64,000 bases of DNA from Prochlorococcus sp. AG-409-P01 (GCA_003215335.1 QCKM01000006.1:25244-89243); one strand, 5' to 3'. Shown: positions 9,790-19,312, counted from the stretch's first letter. Notes: generated from the sequence alone by a model not told the origin. Numbers and translations: made by a program.

Positions 9790-9796
9790 ATATTCT

Positions 9797-9946
9797 GTGG
9801 GTCATCTTCTTTTTCTTTTGGCACTACCAATCATTTGGTTTCTACCTGGCATAGCAATTAGAAGATGGCAGGTCAAAAAAATCAAAGCCGCCAAAGCGGA
9901 GGCTCAAGCCAAAGCAATTGCAAGACTTTATCCAAAGAAAGACTGA
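9797..9946 (+). CDS. Small membrane protein with basic tail, 49 residues
   Basis: A GTG at 9797, seven bases after the previous stop, opens 49 codons. Residues 2-20 are hydrophobic (MGHLLFLALPIIWFLPGIA as translated with GTG as Met). The tail is basic and helical, rich in Lys, Ala and Gln (VKKIKAAKAEAQAKAIARL). One membrane anchor with a cytoplasmic amphipathic helix is the simplest reading. I do not recognise it. It ends 10 bp before the next likely start, so the three small genes may be cotranscribed. Confidence 0.45.
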   Translation: MGHLLFLLALPIIWFLPGIAIRRWQVKKIKAAKAEAQAKAIARLYPKKD

Positions 9947-9956
9947 CAAAATCAAA

Positions 9957-10154
9957 ATGGTATATCGAATGCTCACTACAGAAACACGTCGACGTATCGA
10001 AGGAATTATTGAGCGTTTAGCCAAAGGCGATTCAATAAGCCTAAAAGAAAGAATTCAACTCAAAAAATACGCACTTCACATTCCTTTTATTGCCGGAAAA
10101 ATCAACCAGGCAATAAGAAAAAGAGAATCACTAGATTCTGATGGTTTACTTTAA
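9957..10154 (+). CDS. Conserved-looking small basic protein, 65 residues
   Basis: The ATG at 9957 (MVYRMLTTETRRRIEGIIER) is preferred over the upstream in-frame ATG at 9918, because the latter would overlap the preceding small gene. The peptide is helical and highly charged, with alternating Arg/Lys and Glu and no membrane span, Cys or known motif. It could bind nucleic acid or a protein partner; no function can be assigned. It is probably in one transcript with the two small membrane genes just before it. Confidence 0.5.
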   Translation: MVYRMLTTETRRRIEGIIERLAKGDSISLKERIQLKKYALHIPFIAGKINQAIRKRESLDSDGLL

Positions 10155-10388
10155 GCATATCTCATATCAATAGGCCTTGGGAATTAATTGGCGGATAGGC
10201 ATTAATTAAAAGGGGGCCAAAGCAAAGGCTTTACAAGAAAAAACAATCAAAGTCATGAAATAGAAACAACTTGGAAAACTCCTCAGTCTCAGCCTAACGT
10301 TACTTTTTCTTCTTAAATTAAATCAAAAAGAAGCAAGCTTGGCCAAATAAAGTCATGCTGATCTTTATAAACACACACTCATTCAAAC

Positions 10389-10784
10389 ATGAAGGAATAT
10401 CCTTATTTAGTCGCCATTGCATTAATCGAGCAAAATGAACTACGCGCCATGCCAATAGGCGGGAAATCCTTAAATGAGCCAATTAAATCAAATGCAGAAC
10501 CTGGAAAACTTGGGGAGGATCTTGCTAAAGAACTTTTAATAAGAATTTTCCAAAGAAGTGAAGAAGGCCCCTTGAAAAGAGCTGCTGAAAATAAAAGCCT
10601 CCTTTTAATCCAAATAGGAATGCAAGATATGCAAGAGAAACTTCCTTTACTAAAAGCTGACTGGATAAAGACAGGCGATAACGAACGATTTTTGTCTGAG
10701 GTCTATAACTATTCTGATGGAATATGGAGTCTTACTTTCTCAAGGGAAAATGGAATTGTATGTTCAAGCCTTGAACCAAGTTAA
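10389..10784 (+). CDS. Hypothetical protein, 131 residues
   Basis: The frame opens with ATG at 10389 (MKEYPYLVAIALIEQNELRA) and has no membrane span. It is acidic, with a middle stretch rich in Lys/Glu/Leu (about 40-100) and a C-terminus with NYSDGIWSLTFSRENG. I do not recognise a family. It stands alone: 234 bp separate it from the small genes, and the next gene (10831-11499) converges on it. The gap at 10155-10388 shows no gene or clear terminator. Confidence 0.6.
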   Translation: MKEYPYLVAIALIEQNELRAMPIGGKSLNEPIKSNAEPGKLGEDLAKELLIRIFQRSEEGPLKRAAENKSLLLIQIGMQDMQEKLPLLKADWIKTGDNERFLSEVYNYSDGIWSLTFSRENGIVCSSLEPS

Positions 10785-10830
10785 AAAAGCAAATAATCTG
10801 TAGCTTCTGCCTAATATGAGCGAAAGACAT

Positions 10831-11499
10831 CTATATAAATAAAGGTAATGTTTTTTGCAGCCAAAAAACACCAGTAACAATAGAAAGTCCCCCAGCAAAT
10901 CCAAACAATATAGGCAAAATAGTTCTTCCCGCATGCAAAGTAGCTAGAGATATCGCAAATAGCGCTCCTCCCATTGCAACAATCGAGCCAACTAGGTACG
11001 AAAGCAAATAGACCGTTGCGCCGATTGGAGGTAGAGCCAATGCAGGAATAACTACTAGGAGATGGCTGGCACCAGCGAATCCATGCAGGATCCCCAAACT
11101 TGTCGCTGCATGTGGATGTCTACCGTGTTGATGGCGCCCTCGAAAATGGAAATGAACATGTTCATGGGCATGCCCATCTCTATGAATATGCTTGTGTGAA
11201 TGAATTTGTGAACCTAGAGAGGTCCGAATAGCTAGTGCTCCTACAAGAAGCAAAGCAATTCCAACAGTGAATTCCGCCAAAGAGGACATAAATTCAACAT
11301 GAACAAAGTCTTTGGCCAAAATCGCAAAGGTTGAAAGAGCCAAAACACCTGTCGAATGTCCTAATCCCCAAGCCAATCCATCTCGGAGCGCCGCTCTAGG
11401 CTTGCTCAATCCATTTGGAGCCATTGCAACTAGGTGGTCAGCACCGCCAACTACATGCAGGACTCCAGCCACAAAACCTGTAACTATGCTGATAACCAT
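10831..11499 (-). CDS. NicO/UreH-like membrane protein, candidate nickel transporter
   Basis: A 222-residue protein with about six membrane segments. It has the metal-permease-like motifs HVVGGADHLVAMAP (about residues 15-28), GLGHSTGV (about 46-53) and GILHGFAGASHLLVV (about 136-150). A cytoplasmic loop of about 35 residues (98-132) is packed with His, for example HAHEHVHFHFRGRHQHGRH. Such loops in NicO/RcnA/HupE-type transporters bind nickel or cobalt. It lies 1.2 kb from sodN and sodX, which need nickel, and that supports nickel transport. The substrate is inferred from motifs and context. Confidence 0.65.
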   Translation of the reverse strand: MVISIVTGFVAGVLHVVGGADHLVAMAPNGLSKPRAALRDGLAWGLGHSTGVLALSTFAILAKDFVHVEFMSSLAEFTVGIALLLVGALAIRTSLGSQIHSHKHIHRDGHAHEHVHFHFRGRHQHGRHPHAATSLGILHGFAGASHLLVVIPALALPPIGATVYLLSYLVGSIVAMGGALFAISLATLHAGRTILPILFGFAGGLSIVTGVFWLQKTLPLFI

Positions 11500-11595
11500 G
11501 CAAAAACTTTCAGCAAATAAGTTGAGGTTTATGCCTAAAGGCTAAAACAAACTCAGTCATCAAAAAAGAGACCCCTTGATTAATCGACTCTTTTC

Positions 11596-12483
11596 TCATT
11601 CAATCCCAATCAATCGCCTCAGGCCTATATAGATATCAGGCTGTCGCATTAAGGCTTCTCCAACCAAAACCGCTCCCGCCCCTACAGCATTAACCCTATC
11701 CAGATCCGCCCGCTCAAATAGACCCGATTCACTTACCAAAAAGACATTCTGCTCACTAAGTCTCTGAGCAAATTTTTTGGCCAAGATCTCAGTGTTAGAC
11801 AAGTCAGTCCTGAATGTGGTGAGATTGCGATTATTAATGCCTATCAAAGGAAAGCCACCAAGACTAAGGATCCTATCCAACTCATCAGAATCATGAACCT
11901 CTACAAGAACAGTTAACCCAAGGTTCGTTGCGACCTTCCTCAAGTAAATCAAATCTTGATCAGAAAGAATCGCTGCAATAAGCAAAGCAGCATCAGCGCC
12001 AGCAGCTCTTGCCTGATAGAGCTGGTATGGGAAAAGTATGAATTCCTTGCATAGGAGAGGAAGTTCAACAATCTTCCTGACCCGAACAAGTACATCAAAC
12101 CCCCCTTTAAAAAAGCTCTTGTCAGTAAGGACTGAGATACAACTAGCACCACCACGAACATAAGCAGAGGCAATCTCTTCTGGATCAAAGTCCTCTCTAA
12201 TTACGCCTTTACTTGGACTTGCTTTTTTGATTTCAGCAATCACAGCAGGAAATTTAGGTGCATTCCTTAAGGCACCAAGAAAATCCCTTGTTTTTGGCAG
12301 CGAAGCTATCTGAGACTTCAATTTGTCAAGAGGAACACGCTGACGTGCAATCTCTATTTCACGGTCCTTCTCCCAGATAATCTTTTCGAGGATATTTCTA
12401 GGGTTACCTTCATCATGTGGAATCGCATATTCCAAGTTCGCAACCTTCACACTGGGGTTAGGTGGGCGACGACGAATCTCCAT
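11596..12483 (-). CDS. trpC: Indole-3-glycerol phosphate synthase
   Basis: A 295-residue (beta/alpha)8 enzyme of tryptophan synthesis. Active-site blocks are [13 protein letters not shown] (about residues 98-110), [20 protein letters not shown] (about 156-175), [12 protein letters not shown] and [12 protein letters not shown] (about 222-233), with the phosphate site SESGL and AVLVGEALM near the end. The first 40 residues are an extension seen in cyanobacterial TrpC. It is followed downstream by the convergent NicO-like gene's region and preceded by lpdA, with a 66-bp gap, on the same strand. Confidence 0.96.
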   Translation of the reverse strand: MEIRRRPPNPSVKVANLEYAIPHDEGNPRNILEKIIWEKDREIEIARQRVPLDKLKSQIASLPKTRDFLGALRNAPKFPAVIAEIKKASPSKGVIREDFDPEEIASAYVRGGASCISVLTDKSFFKGGFDVLVRVRKIVELPLLCKEFILFPYQLYQARAAGADAALLIAAILSDQDLIYLRKVATNLGLTVLVEVHDSDELDRILSLGGFPLIGINNRNLTTFRTDLSNTEILAKKFAQRLSEQNVFLVSESGLFERADLDRVNAVGAGAVLVGEALMRQPDIYIGLRRLIGIE

Positions 12484-12549
12484 AAGAAAACAAATTAACT
12501 AGAGGGCACAATTAAGAACAAAGTTTGATTGCCAGGAGCAATCAATACA

Positions 12550-14007
12550 TCAGTGCTCAGTCAAGGACTTTTGTAATTGGTGTGAAGCTTGTTTATAAGC
12601 AACTTCAACAACTTCACTGAGTGTTGGATGGGTATGAACTTCACCCGCCAAATCAATCACTTTCTGCCTCCGGGAAACTGCATTGGCAACCTCCTGAATC
12701 AGATCAGCCGCATGAAGCCCATAAATATGGGCCCCTAACACTTCACCAGTATCCTTACGAAAAAGCAATTTCATAAGGCCATCACTCTCCAGTTCAGCTA
12801 ATGCCTTGGAATTCGCCTTGAAATAACTACGCACAATCCCAAGTTCAAAACCCTCTTTTTCAGCTAAAGCCTTGGCATCCAACTCGGAATAGCCAACTGA
12901 GCTGATTTCTGGGTGAGTGAAAGTAGCGGCTGGAATACTTCGATAATCAATACTTCTAGGTTTGCCAAGAATATTTTCAACCGCCAATGTTCCTTGAGCA
13001 GCAGCGGTATGAGCAAGCATTAGCTTTCCAGTTACATCTCCAACGGCCCAGAGGTGAGGAACTGGCTGCCCATCTAAAAGAACTCGCATCGTGTCATCTA
13101 TGGGGACAAAGCCTCGTTCTGTCTTAACGCCTATTGAGTCAAGATTTAGACCTTTAGTAGCTGGGATCCGCCCCGTAGCAACAAGCACAGCATCAACTTC
13201 AAGCTCTTCCAGCAACTCACGAGTCTTTACGTCTGATAATTCAATCTTTACTGGACAACCTGGATGAATCTTGCTCGCAAGTACTCCTGAGCGAGCATCG
13301 ATATCACGTCCATCAATCAGGTGGCGAGACGCAATCTTTGTTATGTCTGGATCGAATGTAGGCATAACCCTATCCAGAGCTTCAATCATGGTCACTTCAC
13401 AACCCAAGGCGGTATAAACATCAGCAAATTCAAGACCGATATACCCACTACCAATAATTGCAATCCATCTTGGCAACCATTCAAGATTCACTGCTTCATC
13501 ACTAGTGAAAACAGTACGGCCATCAGTTTCAATTCCGGGGGGGACGAAAGGATCAGAGCCTGTAGCAATAATCACATCCTTAACCCTGAAAATCCTGTCA
13601 ACACCATTTGACTCTCTGATGCCGACTTTTTGGGAGCCTTCTATTCTTCCTATACCTCGGAGAATCGTAACTCCTGCTCTTTCAAGGGTCTTCGTAAGGT
13701 TATTCCGAATATTTGCGACCAAATTGTTGGCATGGTCAGCAATCTTTTGCCTTTCAAAGCGCACTGGGGCGGCATGAATGCCAAATCCAGCAAGGTGCTC
13801 TTTGTCAGCCAACTCGCGCACCTTCCCGCTTGCCGCCAATAGAGCCTTAGAAGGAACACACCCTCTATTTACACAGGTGCCTCCCATTTCACGCGATTCA
13901 ATTATCGCTACCTTCAGGCCACTCTCAGCAGCATGCTTGGCGGCATCGAAGCCTCCATAGCCTGCCCCTATCACAATTAGATCGAAGTCAAATCTGGCGT
14001 CGCTCAC
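12550..14007 (-). CDS. lpdA: Dihydrolipoamide dehydrogenase
   Basis: A 485-residue flavoprotein disulfide reductase. The N-terminal FAD site is VIGAGYGGFDAAKHAAESG (about residues 12-30). The redox disulfide is GGTCVNRGCVPSKALL (about 42-57, CX4C). The NAD site is IGSGYIGLEFADV, and the C-terminal interface ends with the His-Glu pair in HTHPTLSEVVEVAY. It is the E3 enzyme of pyruvate dehydrogenase and probably of the glycine cleavage system. Its start overlaps the end of the methyltransferase gene by 4 bp, indicating a transcript trmH-like gene, lpdA, trpC. Confidence 0.96.
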   Translation of the reverse strand: MSDARFDFDLIVIGAGYGGFDAAKHAAESGLKVAIIESREMGGTCVNRGCVPSKALLAASGKVRELADKEHLAGFGIHAAPVRFERQKIADHANNLVANIRNNLTKTLERAGVTILRGIGRIEGSQKVGIRESNGVDRIFRVKDVIIATGSDPFVPPGIETDGRTVFTSDEAVNLEWLPRWIAIIGSGYIGLEFADVYTALGCEVTMIEALDRVMPTFDPDITKIASRHLIDGRDIDARSGVLASKIHPGCPVKIELSDVKTRELLEELEVDAVLVATGRIPATKGLNLDSIGVKTERGFVPIDDTMRVLLDGQPVPHLWAVGDVTGKLMLAHTAAAQGTLAVENILGKPRSIDYRSIPAATFTHPEISSVGYSELDAKALAEKEGFELGIVRSYFKANSKALAELESDGLMKLLFRKDTGEVLGAHIYGLHAADLIQEVANAVSRRQKVIDLAGEVHTHPTLSEVVEVAYKQASHQLQKSLTEH

Positions 14008-14873
14008 AAGGATTGCTGAATGTTTGAGGTCATTTTGGCCCTTCGCCGTTCCAAAAGCAGAGGAACTGACGCTGATGCCACATTTAGAGATTCAACTGCT
14101 GAACTATGAGGCAGTGTGATCAAATTTGTACAACATGCTTCGATCGAAGGGTGCAAGCCTGAGCCTTCATTTCCAAGAACCAAAACAGTTGGCTTCCTCC
14201 AATCCAAACACCAATATGGATTAATTGTATTTGCGCTCGAATTATCTGGCACTAATGCTGCAACAACTTGCTGACCATTACTTGCAGCAATTTTCAACTT
14301 CTTTACAAGTCCTTCAACCCCATTCTGATCACAAGTTCCAAATCTCTCAAAAGGCAAATGCAGAACTGCTCCAGCTGAAGACCTAAGGACCTTAGGGCTC
14401 AATGGATCAGCTCCTAAAGCTAACCAAACAACTTGCACCTCAGCTGCCAATGCAGTTCTAAATAGTGTTCCTAAATTTCCAGGGTCTTGGAGTCGATCCA
14501 ACGCCAAAACAAAATCAACATCTTCTCTTGGTTGAGGCAAAGCACTTAAAGGGAAAAGTGCAGCCACACCGTCAGGGTTTTTTGTCGTCAATGCAGCCTT
14601 CAATACTGAAGAAGTAACTACATGCAAAGGAACATGTTCAGGAATAAAAGAAGCCATCTCTTGATGATCTTTTAACCATGAGCTAGTTGCAATGATTTCT
14701 AGAGGCACAAAAGAAGTCCTAAAGGATTCCTGTAAAAGATGCGTTCCCTCAAGCAACAACATTGAAAACTCATGTCTTCCTTCTTTTGAAGAAAGAGATC
14801 GCAAACGCCTAACAAGAGGGTTGCGAATGCTTGAAATTACGGGCGAGTCAGAAGGTCTAATAGTTTTAATCAA
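14004..14873 (-). CDS. SpoU/TrmH-family RNA 2'-O-ribose methyltransferase
   Basis: A 289-residue SPOUT enzyme. The three SpoU motifs are present: LDRLQDPGNLGTLFRTALAA (about residues 130-149), VLVLGNEGSGL (about 232-242) and TLPHSSAVESLNVASASVP (about 252-270). The N-terminus (SIRNPLVRRLRSL) is the substrate-binding extension of the rRNA/tRNA type. The exact RNA target cannot be told. The start is a TTG at 14873 whose TTGA overlaps the TGA stop of the preceding small gene, so the two are translationally coupled. The 3' end overlaps lpdA by 4 bp. Confidence 0.92.
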   Translation of the reverse strand: MIKTIRPSDSPVISSIRNPLVRRLRSLSSKEGRHEFSMLLLEGTHLLQESFRTSFVPLEIIATSSWLKDHQEMASFIPEHVPLHVVTSSVLKAALTTKNPDGVAALFPLSALPQPREDVDFVLALDRLQDPGNLGTLFRTALAAEVQVVWLALGADPLSPKVLRSSAGAVLHLPFERFGTCDQNGVEGLVKKLKIAASNGQQVVAALVPDNSSANTINPYWCLDWRKPTVLVLGNEGSGLHPSIEACCTNLITLPHSSAVESLNVASASVPLLLERRRAKMTSNIQQSL

Positions 14874-15118
14874 AAGCTTTTGTTATTTCGTACTTTAAAT
14901 CCTTCTTCAAGAATCAATTTATCGCCATCAAAATCAATCCCATTAGCAGTTACGATCTCACCCTTTAAGCCTTCAGAAACAAAATTTTCAATCATTTTTT
15001 CAATAAGAATTTCCTCCACTGTTGCATTATCAATACCATCAGGCGTAAGACGTTCAATTAAAGAGCCAAGTTTTGATGCAACCAAATCAGAAGCATTGGA
15101 AATCTTCAGCAAAATCAT
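14870..15118 (-). CDS. Small conserved-type hypothetical protein, 82 residues
   Basis: ATG at 15118 gives an 82-residue acidic, helical protein starting MILLKISNASDLVASKLGSL. It has a middle stretch EEILIEKMIENFVSEGLKGE and a C-terminal hairpin-like part GIDFDGDKLILEEGFKV. An upstream in-frame ATG would run through tRNA-Leu and is rejected. It is coupled by overlap to the SpoU methyltransferase gene and has no recognised domain. Position suggests a role with RNA modification or simple cotranscription; neither is shown. Confidence 0.65.
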   Translation of the reverse strand: MILLKISNASDLVASKLGSLIERLTPDGIDNATVEEILIEKMIENFVSEGLKGEIVTANGIDFDGDKLILEEGFKVRNNKSF

Positions 15119-15155
15119 TACTAAAATGATGATTTTATTTACATTGTAAAGATAG

Positions 15156-15239
15156 TGCGGATGGGGAGACTTGAACTCCCACGACATTGCTGCCACTAGT
15201 ACCTGAAACTAGCGCGTCTACCAATTCCGCCACATCCGC
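15156..15239 (-). tRNA. tRNA-Leu (CAG)
   Basis: The minus strand folds into a full class II tRNA. Acceptor GCGGATG pairs with CATCCGC, the D-arm holds GGCGGAATTGGTAGACG, the anticodon stem CTAGT/ACTAG encloses TTCAGGT with anticodon CAG, and there is a long variable arm and GTTCAAGTC in the T-arm. CCA is not encoded. Confidence 0.97.
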
Positions 15240-15392
15240 TCGATTTTGTCGATCTGGCGACGTCAAGAGAATAAGACATAAATAGTCTTATTTTTTAATC
15301 CACCGCTCCGGGAGACTCCACTTCAAATAGCGGCCATCTGGACGGCACCATTTTCTATTGCCAAAATAAAGAGAAAATCAATATCAATAAAG

Positions 15393-16691
15393 ATGCCTAA
15401 GGTGGCTGCTACTACAGCTGAAAAAATTAAACGGCCACATCTAGAAATCAAAGGCGATACTTTACTTTCTGGTGAAATAAAAATAAGTGGAGCTAAAAAT
15501 TCAGCCTTAGTTCTAATGACAGCATCCTTGCTGACAGATGAGGTAATCATTTTAAAAAATATCCCAGACCTTACTGATATTTCAGGGATGGAGGAAATCC
15601 TTGTGTCCATGGGGGTTACGGTGCGTCGCACAGCAAACGAAATATCACTCCAAGGGGCAAACCTCAATCACTCAAATCCTCCTTATGAACTAGTCAATGG
15701 TTTGCGAGCCAGTTTTTTTTGTATTGGCCCTTTACTTGGGAGGCTAGGTCAAGCAAAAATTCCACTCCCAGGTGGGTGCAGGATTGGAGCGAGACCAGTA
15801 ATTGAGCATATAAAAGGCCTTAAAGCTCTAGGAGCTTTAGTAAATGTTGAGCATGGTGTTGTGAAAGCATCAGTCCCAGGAATCTCTAGACGTTTAAATG
15901 GTGCACAAGTCGTATTGGATTGCCCAAGCGTAGGCGCAACTGAAACCGTTCTAATGGCTGCGGTTTTAGCGAATGGAATTACAACTATTGAGAATGCCGC
16001 TCAGGAACCAGAGGTGCAAGACCTTGCAGCGATGCTCAATGTGATGGGTGCTCGAGTAAAAGGTGCGGGAGGCCCAAAGATCACGATAGAAGGAGTTGAT
16101 CGACTAAATGGATGTAATTACACAGTTATTCCTGATCGAATCGAAGCCGGTACATTTCTAATTGCAGCTGCAATAACCAGGTCATCTATCACTGTCGCCC
16201 CTGTTATGCCAGAACATTTAAGTGTAGTACTCAAGAAACTTAAAGACTGTGGATGCAGCTTAGAAATTAAAAAAAATACTATCAAGATTATTCCTGGTGA
16301 AATATGTTCAGTTGATATCACAACTCAACCCTTTCCTGGATTTCCAACAGACTTGCAAGCTCCATTCATGGCATTGCTTACCACTGCAAAAGGTACAAGC
16401 GTAGTAACTGAAAAGATCTATGAGAATCGCATGCAACATGTAGCGGAGCTCCAACGGATGGGAGCTTCTATTCGTTTACAAGGAAGCACTGCTGTTATTG
16501 AAGGTGTTCCTCAATTAAGCGCAGCTCCAGTGACTGGAGGTGATTTACGTTCTACAGCCGCAATGGTGCTTGCAAGCCTTGCTGCGCGAGGGACGAGCCA
16601 AGTGGAAGGGCTTCAACACTTAGACAGAGGATATTCCTCTATAGAAACCAAACTCAATAATGTTGGTGCTCATATCCTCAGAAATGAATAA
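15393..16691 (+). CDS. murA: UDP-N-acetylglucosamine 1-carboxyvinyltransferase
   Basis: A 432-residue enzyme of the first committed step of peptidoglycan synthesis, transferring enolpyruvate from PEP. Substrate-binding GAKNSAL is at about residues 34-40, and the catalytic Cys is in [18 protein letters not shown] (about 126-143). Other family blocks are [16 protein letters not shown] and [16 protein letters not shown]. The cysteine form implies fosfomycin sensitivity in principle. The first 15 residues vary in the family. It is preceded by the tRNA-Leu(CAG) gene on the other strand and followed by tRNA-Leu(CAA). Confidence 0.97.
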   Translation: MPKVAATTAEKIKRPHLEIKGDTLLSGEIKISGAKNSALVLMTASLLTDEVIILKNIPDLTDISGMEEILVSMGVTVRRTANEISLQGANLNHSNPPYELVNGLRASFFCIGPLLGRLGQAKIPLPGGCRIGARPVIEHIKGLKALGALVNVEHGVVKASVPGISRRLNGAQVVLDCPSVGATETVLMAAVLANGITTIENAAQEPEVQDLAAMLNVMGARVKGAGGPKITIEGVDRLNGCNYTVIPDRIEAGTFLIAAAITRSSITVAPVMPEHLSVVLKKLKDCGCSLEIKKNTIKIIPGEICSVDITTQPFPGFPTDLQAPFMALLTTAKGTSVVTEKIYENRMQHVAELQRMGASIRLQGSTAVIEGVPQLSAAPVTGGDLRSTAAMVLASLAARGTSQVEGLQHLDRGYSSIETKLNNVGAHILRNE

Positions 16692-16721
16692 TTCTTCCTG
16701 TCTCACATAAAATCCCAACAT

Positions 16722-16803
16722 GGGAGCGTGGCGGAATTGGTAGACGCACTGGATTCAAAATCCAGCGCCTTCGGGCATGTGGGTTCAAGTCCCACCGCTC
16801 CCA
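16722..16803 (+). tRNA. tRNA-Leu (CAA)
   Basis: Acceptor GGGAGCG (16722-16728) pairs with CGCTCCC (16796-16802), discriminator A. The anticodon stem CTGGA/TCCAG encloses TTCAAAA, anticodon CAA. The class II variable arm is GCGCCTTCGGGCATGT. The gene ends eight bases before the argD start, so it may be processed from a shared transcript. Confidence 0.97.
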
Positions 16804-16811
16804 CTGCAGTA

Positions 16812-17993
16812 ATGGGGACTTATAACCGATTCCCTCTAACTCTTACAAAAGGAAAAGGTTGTTTTGTATGGGACAACAATGGACAGAAATATTTAGATGC
16901 TGTTGCGGGGATAGCTTCCTGTTCTCTTGGACACAGCAACCATGCCCTAAAGAGAGTCCTAACACGTCAACTTAATGAGCTTCAACATGTTTCCAACCTT
17001 TATCGCATTCCAGCACAAGAAAAACTTGCTCTTTGGTTAGCAGAACACAGCTGCGCAAATAGTGTTTTCTTCTGCAATAGTGGTGCCGAAGCAAATGAGG
17101 CTGCGATAAAGCTTGCTCGAAAACACGGTCACATCAATCGAGGTATAGAAAGGCCAATAATTCTTAGCGCTAATTGCAGCTTTCATGGACGCACCCTTGC
17201 AGCAATCAGTGCTACAGGTCAACCTAGATATCACAATGGATTTGAACCACTTGTAGAAGGATTTAAGTTTTTCCCTTACAACGACATAATTGCTTTTGAA
17301 CACTTACTCAACGATCTTGAAAAGGACGGGCCCAGGGTTTCAGCAGTAATTATTGAGCCAATTCAAGGTGAAGGTGGCGTAAATCCTGGCAGCCTTCCCT
17401 TTTTCCAGATTTTAAGAACGCTATGCAATAAGCACCAGATACTTTTGATTCTTGATGAGGTTCAAATAGGCATGGGACGAAGCGGTCATTGGTGGGGATA
17501 TCAAGAACTTCAGATTGAGCCTGATGCTTTTACTCTTGCAAAAGGACTAGGTGGCGGACATGCCATAGGTGCATTACTTGTAAAAGAAAATGCAGACTTA
17601 TTTGAGCCAGGAGATCATGCAAGTACTTTTGGAGGAAACCCTTTTGCTTGCCAGGCCGGCCTAACAGTCGCCTTAGAGATCGAACGACATGCAGTCTTAA
17701 ATAATGTTCAAGAGCGAGGAAAGCAACTCAGAGAAGGCTTAAATAAGTTAGTAAAAATGTTCCCCAGCAAACTCAAAGAAGTTCGAGGATGGGGTCTACT
17801 TCAAGGACTTGTCCTTCAAGAGAAAGCCAACTTCACTGCATCGGACTTTGCCAATGCCGCAATAGATAAACAACTGCTAGTAACATCCGCAGGTCAAGAT
17901 GTTGTTCGCCTTGTGCCACCATTAATAATAAAACCTAGAGAAATCAAAGAGCTGCTTAAACGCCTTAATAACACTCTTGATCATTTCACCTAA
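16812..17993 (+). CDS. argD: Acetylornithine aminotransferase
   Basis: A 393-residue class III PLP aminotransferase of arginine synthesis. It has the cofactor phosphate site FCNSGAEANEAAIKLARK, LILDEVQIGMGRSG, and the Schiff-base lysine in FTLAKGLGGGHAIGALL. The ATG at 16812 (MGTYNRFPLTLTKGKG) is the start; the frame is open upstream only because it passes through the tRNA-Leu gene, and the longer reading is rejected. The stop TAA is directly followed by the GTG start of folC, so the two form one operon. Confidence 0.96.
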   Translation: MGTYNRFPLTLTKGKGCFVWDNNGQKYLDAVAGIASCSLGHSNHALKRVLTRQLNELQHVSNLYRIPAQEKLALWLAEHSCANSVFFCNSGAEANEAAIKLARKHGHINRGIERPIILSANCSFHGRTLAAISATGQPRYHNGFEPLVEGFKFFPYNDIIAFEHLLNDLEKDGPRVSAVIIEPIQGEGGVNPGSLPFFQILRTLCNKHQILLILDEVQIGMGRSGHWWGYQELQIEPDAFTLAKGLGGGHAIGALLVKENADLFEPGDHASTFGGNPFACQAGLTVALEIERHAVLNNVQERGKQLREGLNKLVKMFPSKLKEVRGWGLLQGLVLQEKANFTASDFANAAIDKQLLVTSAGQDVVRLVPPLIIKPREIKELLKRLNNTLDHFT

Positions 17994-19244
17994 GTGCCAA
18001 GCCAATTTGTTCAAGTATTAGACGATTTCCAAGATCTAATCGAGAAGTTCGATATTCATGGAATGAATCTTGGGTTAGAGAGAATGCAAAATGCACTTAA
18101 AGAATTAGGCAATCCTTGTAGTTCAATCCCGGCAATCCAAATTGTCGGCACAAATGGCAAGGGTTCTATCGCGAGTTTTTTAACAAGCACACTTGAGGAA
18201 GCAAAAATAAAAGCAGGTATAGCAACATCACCGCACCTAGTTAGCTGGTGCGAACGTATTCGTGCAAACGGAAAATTAATAACTTCAAAACAGCTGAGAG
18301 AACTTCTTATCAACCTGCAAGGTTTAGCAAGGTCCAATCAACTAACACCTTTTGAGCTTCTTTTAGCAGCATCTTTTTCCCACTTCGAAAATTGCAAAGT
18401 AGAGCTACTTGTTTTGGAAGTTGGATTAGGAGGCAGACTTGATGCAACATCAGCCCATCCATATAGACCTGTAATTGCAATTAGCTCGATAGGCCGTGAC
18501 CATTGTGCTCACTTAGGTGAAAGTCTCAAAGAAATTGCATATGAAAAAGGTTCAGTAATAACACCTGGATCAACTGTTATTAGTGGAAAACAACATCCTG
18601 AAGTGGTCGAAATACTCGAGAAAATTGCAAAAGAAAAGAACTCAACAATTAAATGGGTTTCTCCAATTCCTAGAACATGGAGTTTAGGTCTAGCAGGGGA
18701 GATACAGCGGCTAAATGCTGCTGTAGCAATAGGTGCACTGAAAGCACTTGAACCTTATGGGTGGAAAGTAAGTACAGATCACATCAAAAAAGGTCTTGCT
18801 TTAGCCAAATGGAATGGGAGACTTCAATCTGTAAGTTGGGGAGAGAATCCTTTATTAATTGATGGCGCTCACAACCCCCCCGCTGCAGAGCAACTTTCTA
18901 AAGAACGTTGCAACTGGGAACATCAAGAAATGGGTGTTACTTGGATAATTGGTATACAAAAGCATAAAGAAGGTCCTGCAATACTTCACAACTTGCTGAT
19001 GCCTAAAGACAAAGCATGGATAGTGCCTATTCCAGAACATATCAGCTGGACAAAGTCTCAGTTACTTTCATACTGTCCTGAATTTAGAACTCAACTTTTT
19101 TCGACAAATTCAGTTGAAGAAGCATTGTCGGAAATACTGGAAAAATCATGGCCAAATCCACCTCCTGTAATAGTCGGGTCACTTTATTTGCTAGGGATCC
19201 TTATATCAAAAAATATACTCAAGATGGATACATCTATCAGTTAA
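17994..19244 (+). CDS. folC: Folylpolyglutamate synthase/dihydrofolate synthase
   Basis: A 416-residue Mur-ligase-type enzyme adding glutamate to dihydropteroate and folates. The P-loop is VGTNGKGSIASFL (about residues 51-63). Family blocks are TSPHLVSWCERIRANG (about 79-94), LEVGLGGRLDATSA and LLIDGAHNPPAAEQL. The GTG start at 17994 abuts the argD stop without any gap. Length is normal. The end is followed by a 68-bp gap and a convergent gene. Confidence 0.94.
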   Translation: MPSQFVQVLDDFQDLIEKFDIHGMNLGLERMQNALKELGNPCSSIPAIQIVGTNGKGSIASFLTSTLEEAKIKAGIATSPHLVSWCERIRANGKLITSKQLRELLINLQGLARSNQLTPFELLLAASFSHFENCKVELLVLEVGLGGRLDATSAHPYRPVIAISSIGRDHCAHLGESLKEIAYEKGSVITPGSTVISGKQHPEVVEILEKIAKEKNSTIKWVSPIPRTWSLGLAGEIQRLNAAVAIGALKALEPYGWKVSTDHIKKGLALAKWNGRLQSVSWGENPLLIDGAHNPPAAEQLSKERCNWEHQEMGVTWIIGIQKHKEGPAILHNLLMPKDKAWIVPIPEHISWTKSQLLSYCPEFRTQLFSTNSVEEALSEILEKSWPNPPPVIVGSLYLLGILISKNILKMDTSIS

Positions 19245-19312
19245 ATAGAATCAGCCAAGGAAAAAACTAATGCCTTTTCTGTCAAATTCAAACTATATTT
19301 CATTAATTCTAA

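Noticed and set aside
14870..15196. Longer start of the 82-residue gene within tRNA-Leu
   Set aside because: The extra residues come from the tRNA antisense; ATG at 15118 is sufficient.
16728..16811. In-frame upstream extension of argD starting MAELVDALDS
   Set aside because: It is the translation of the tRNA-Leu gene, a known artefact in which tRNA-Leu sequences look like a short peptide.
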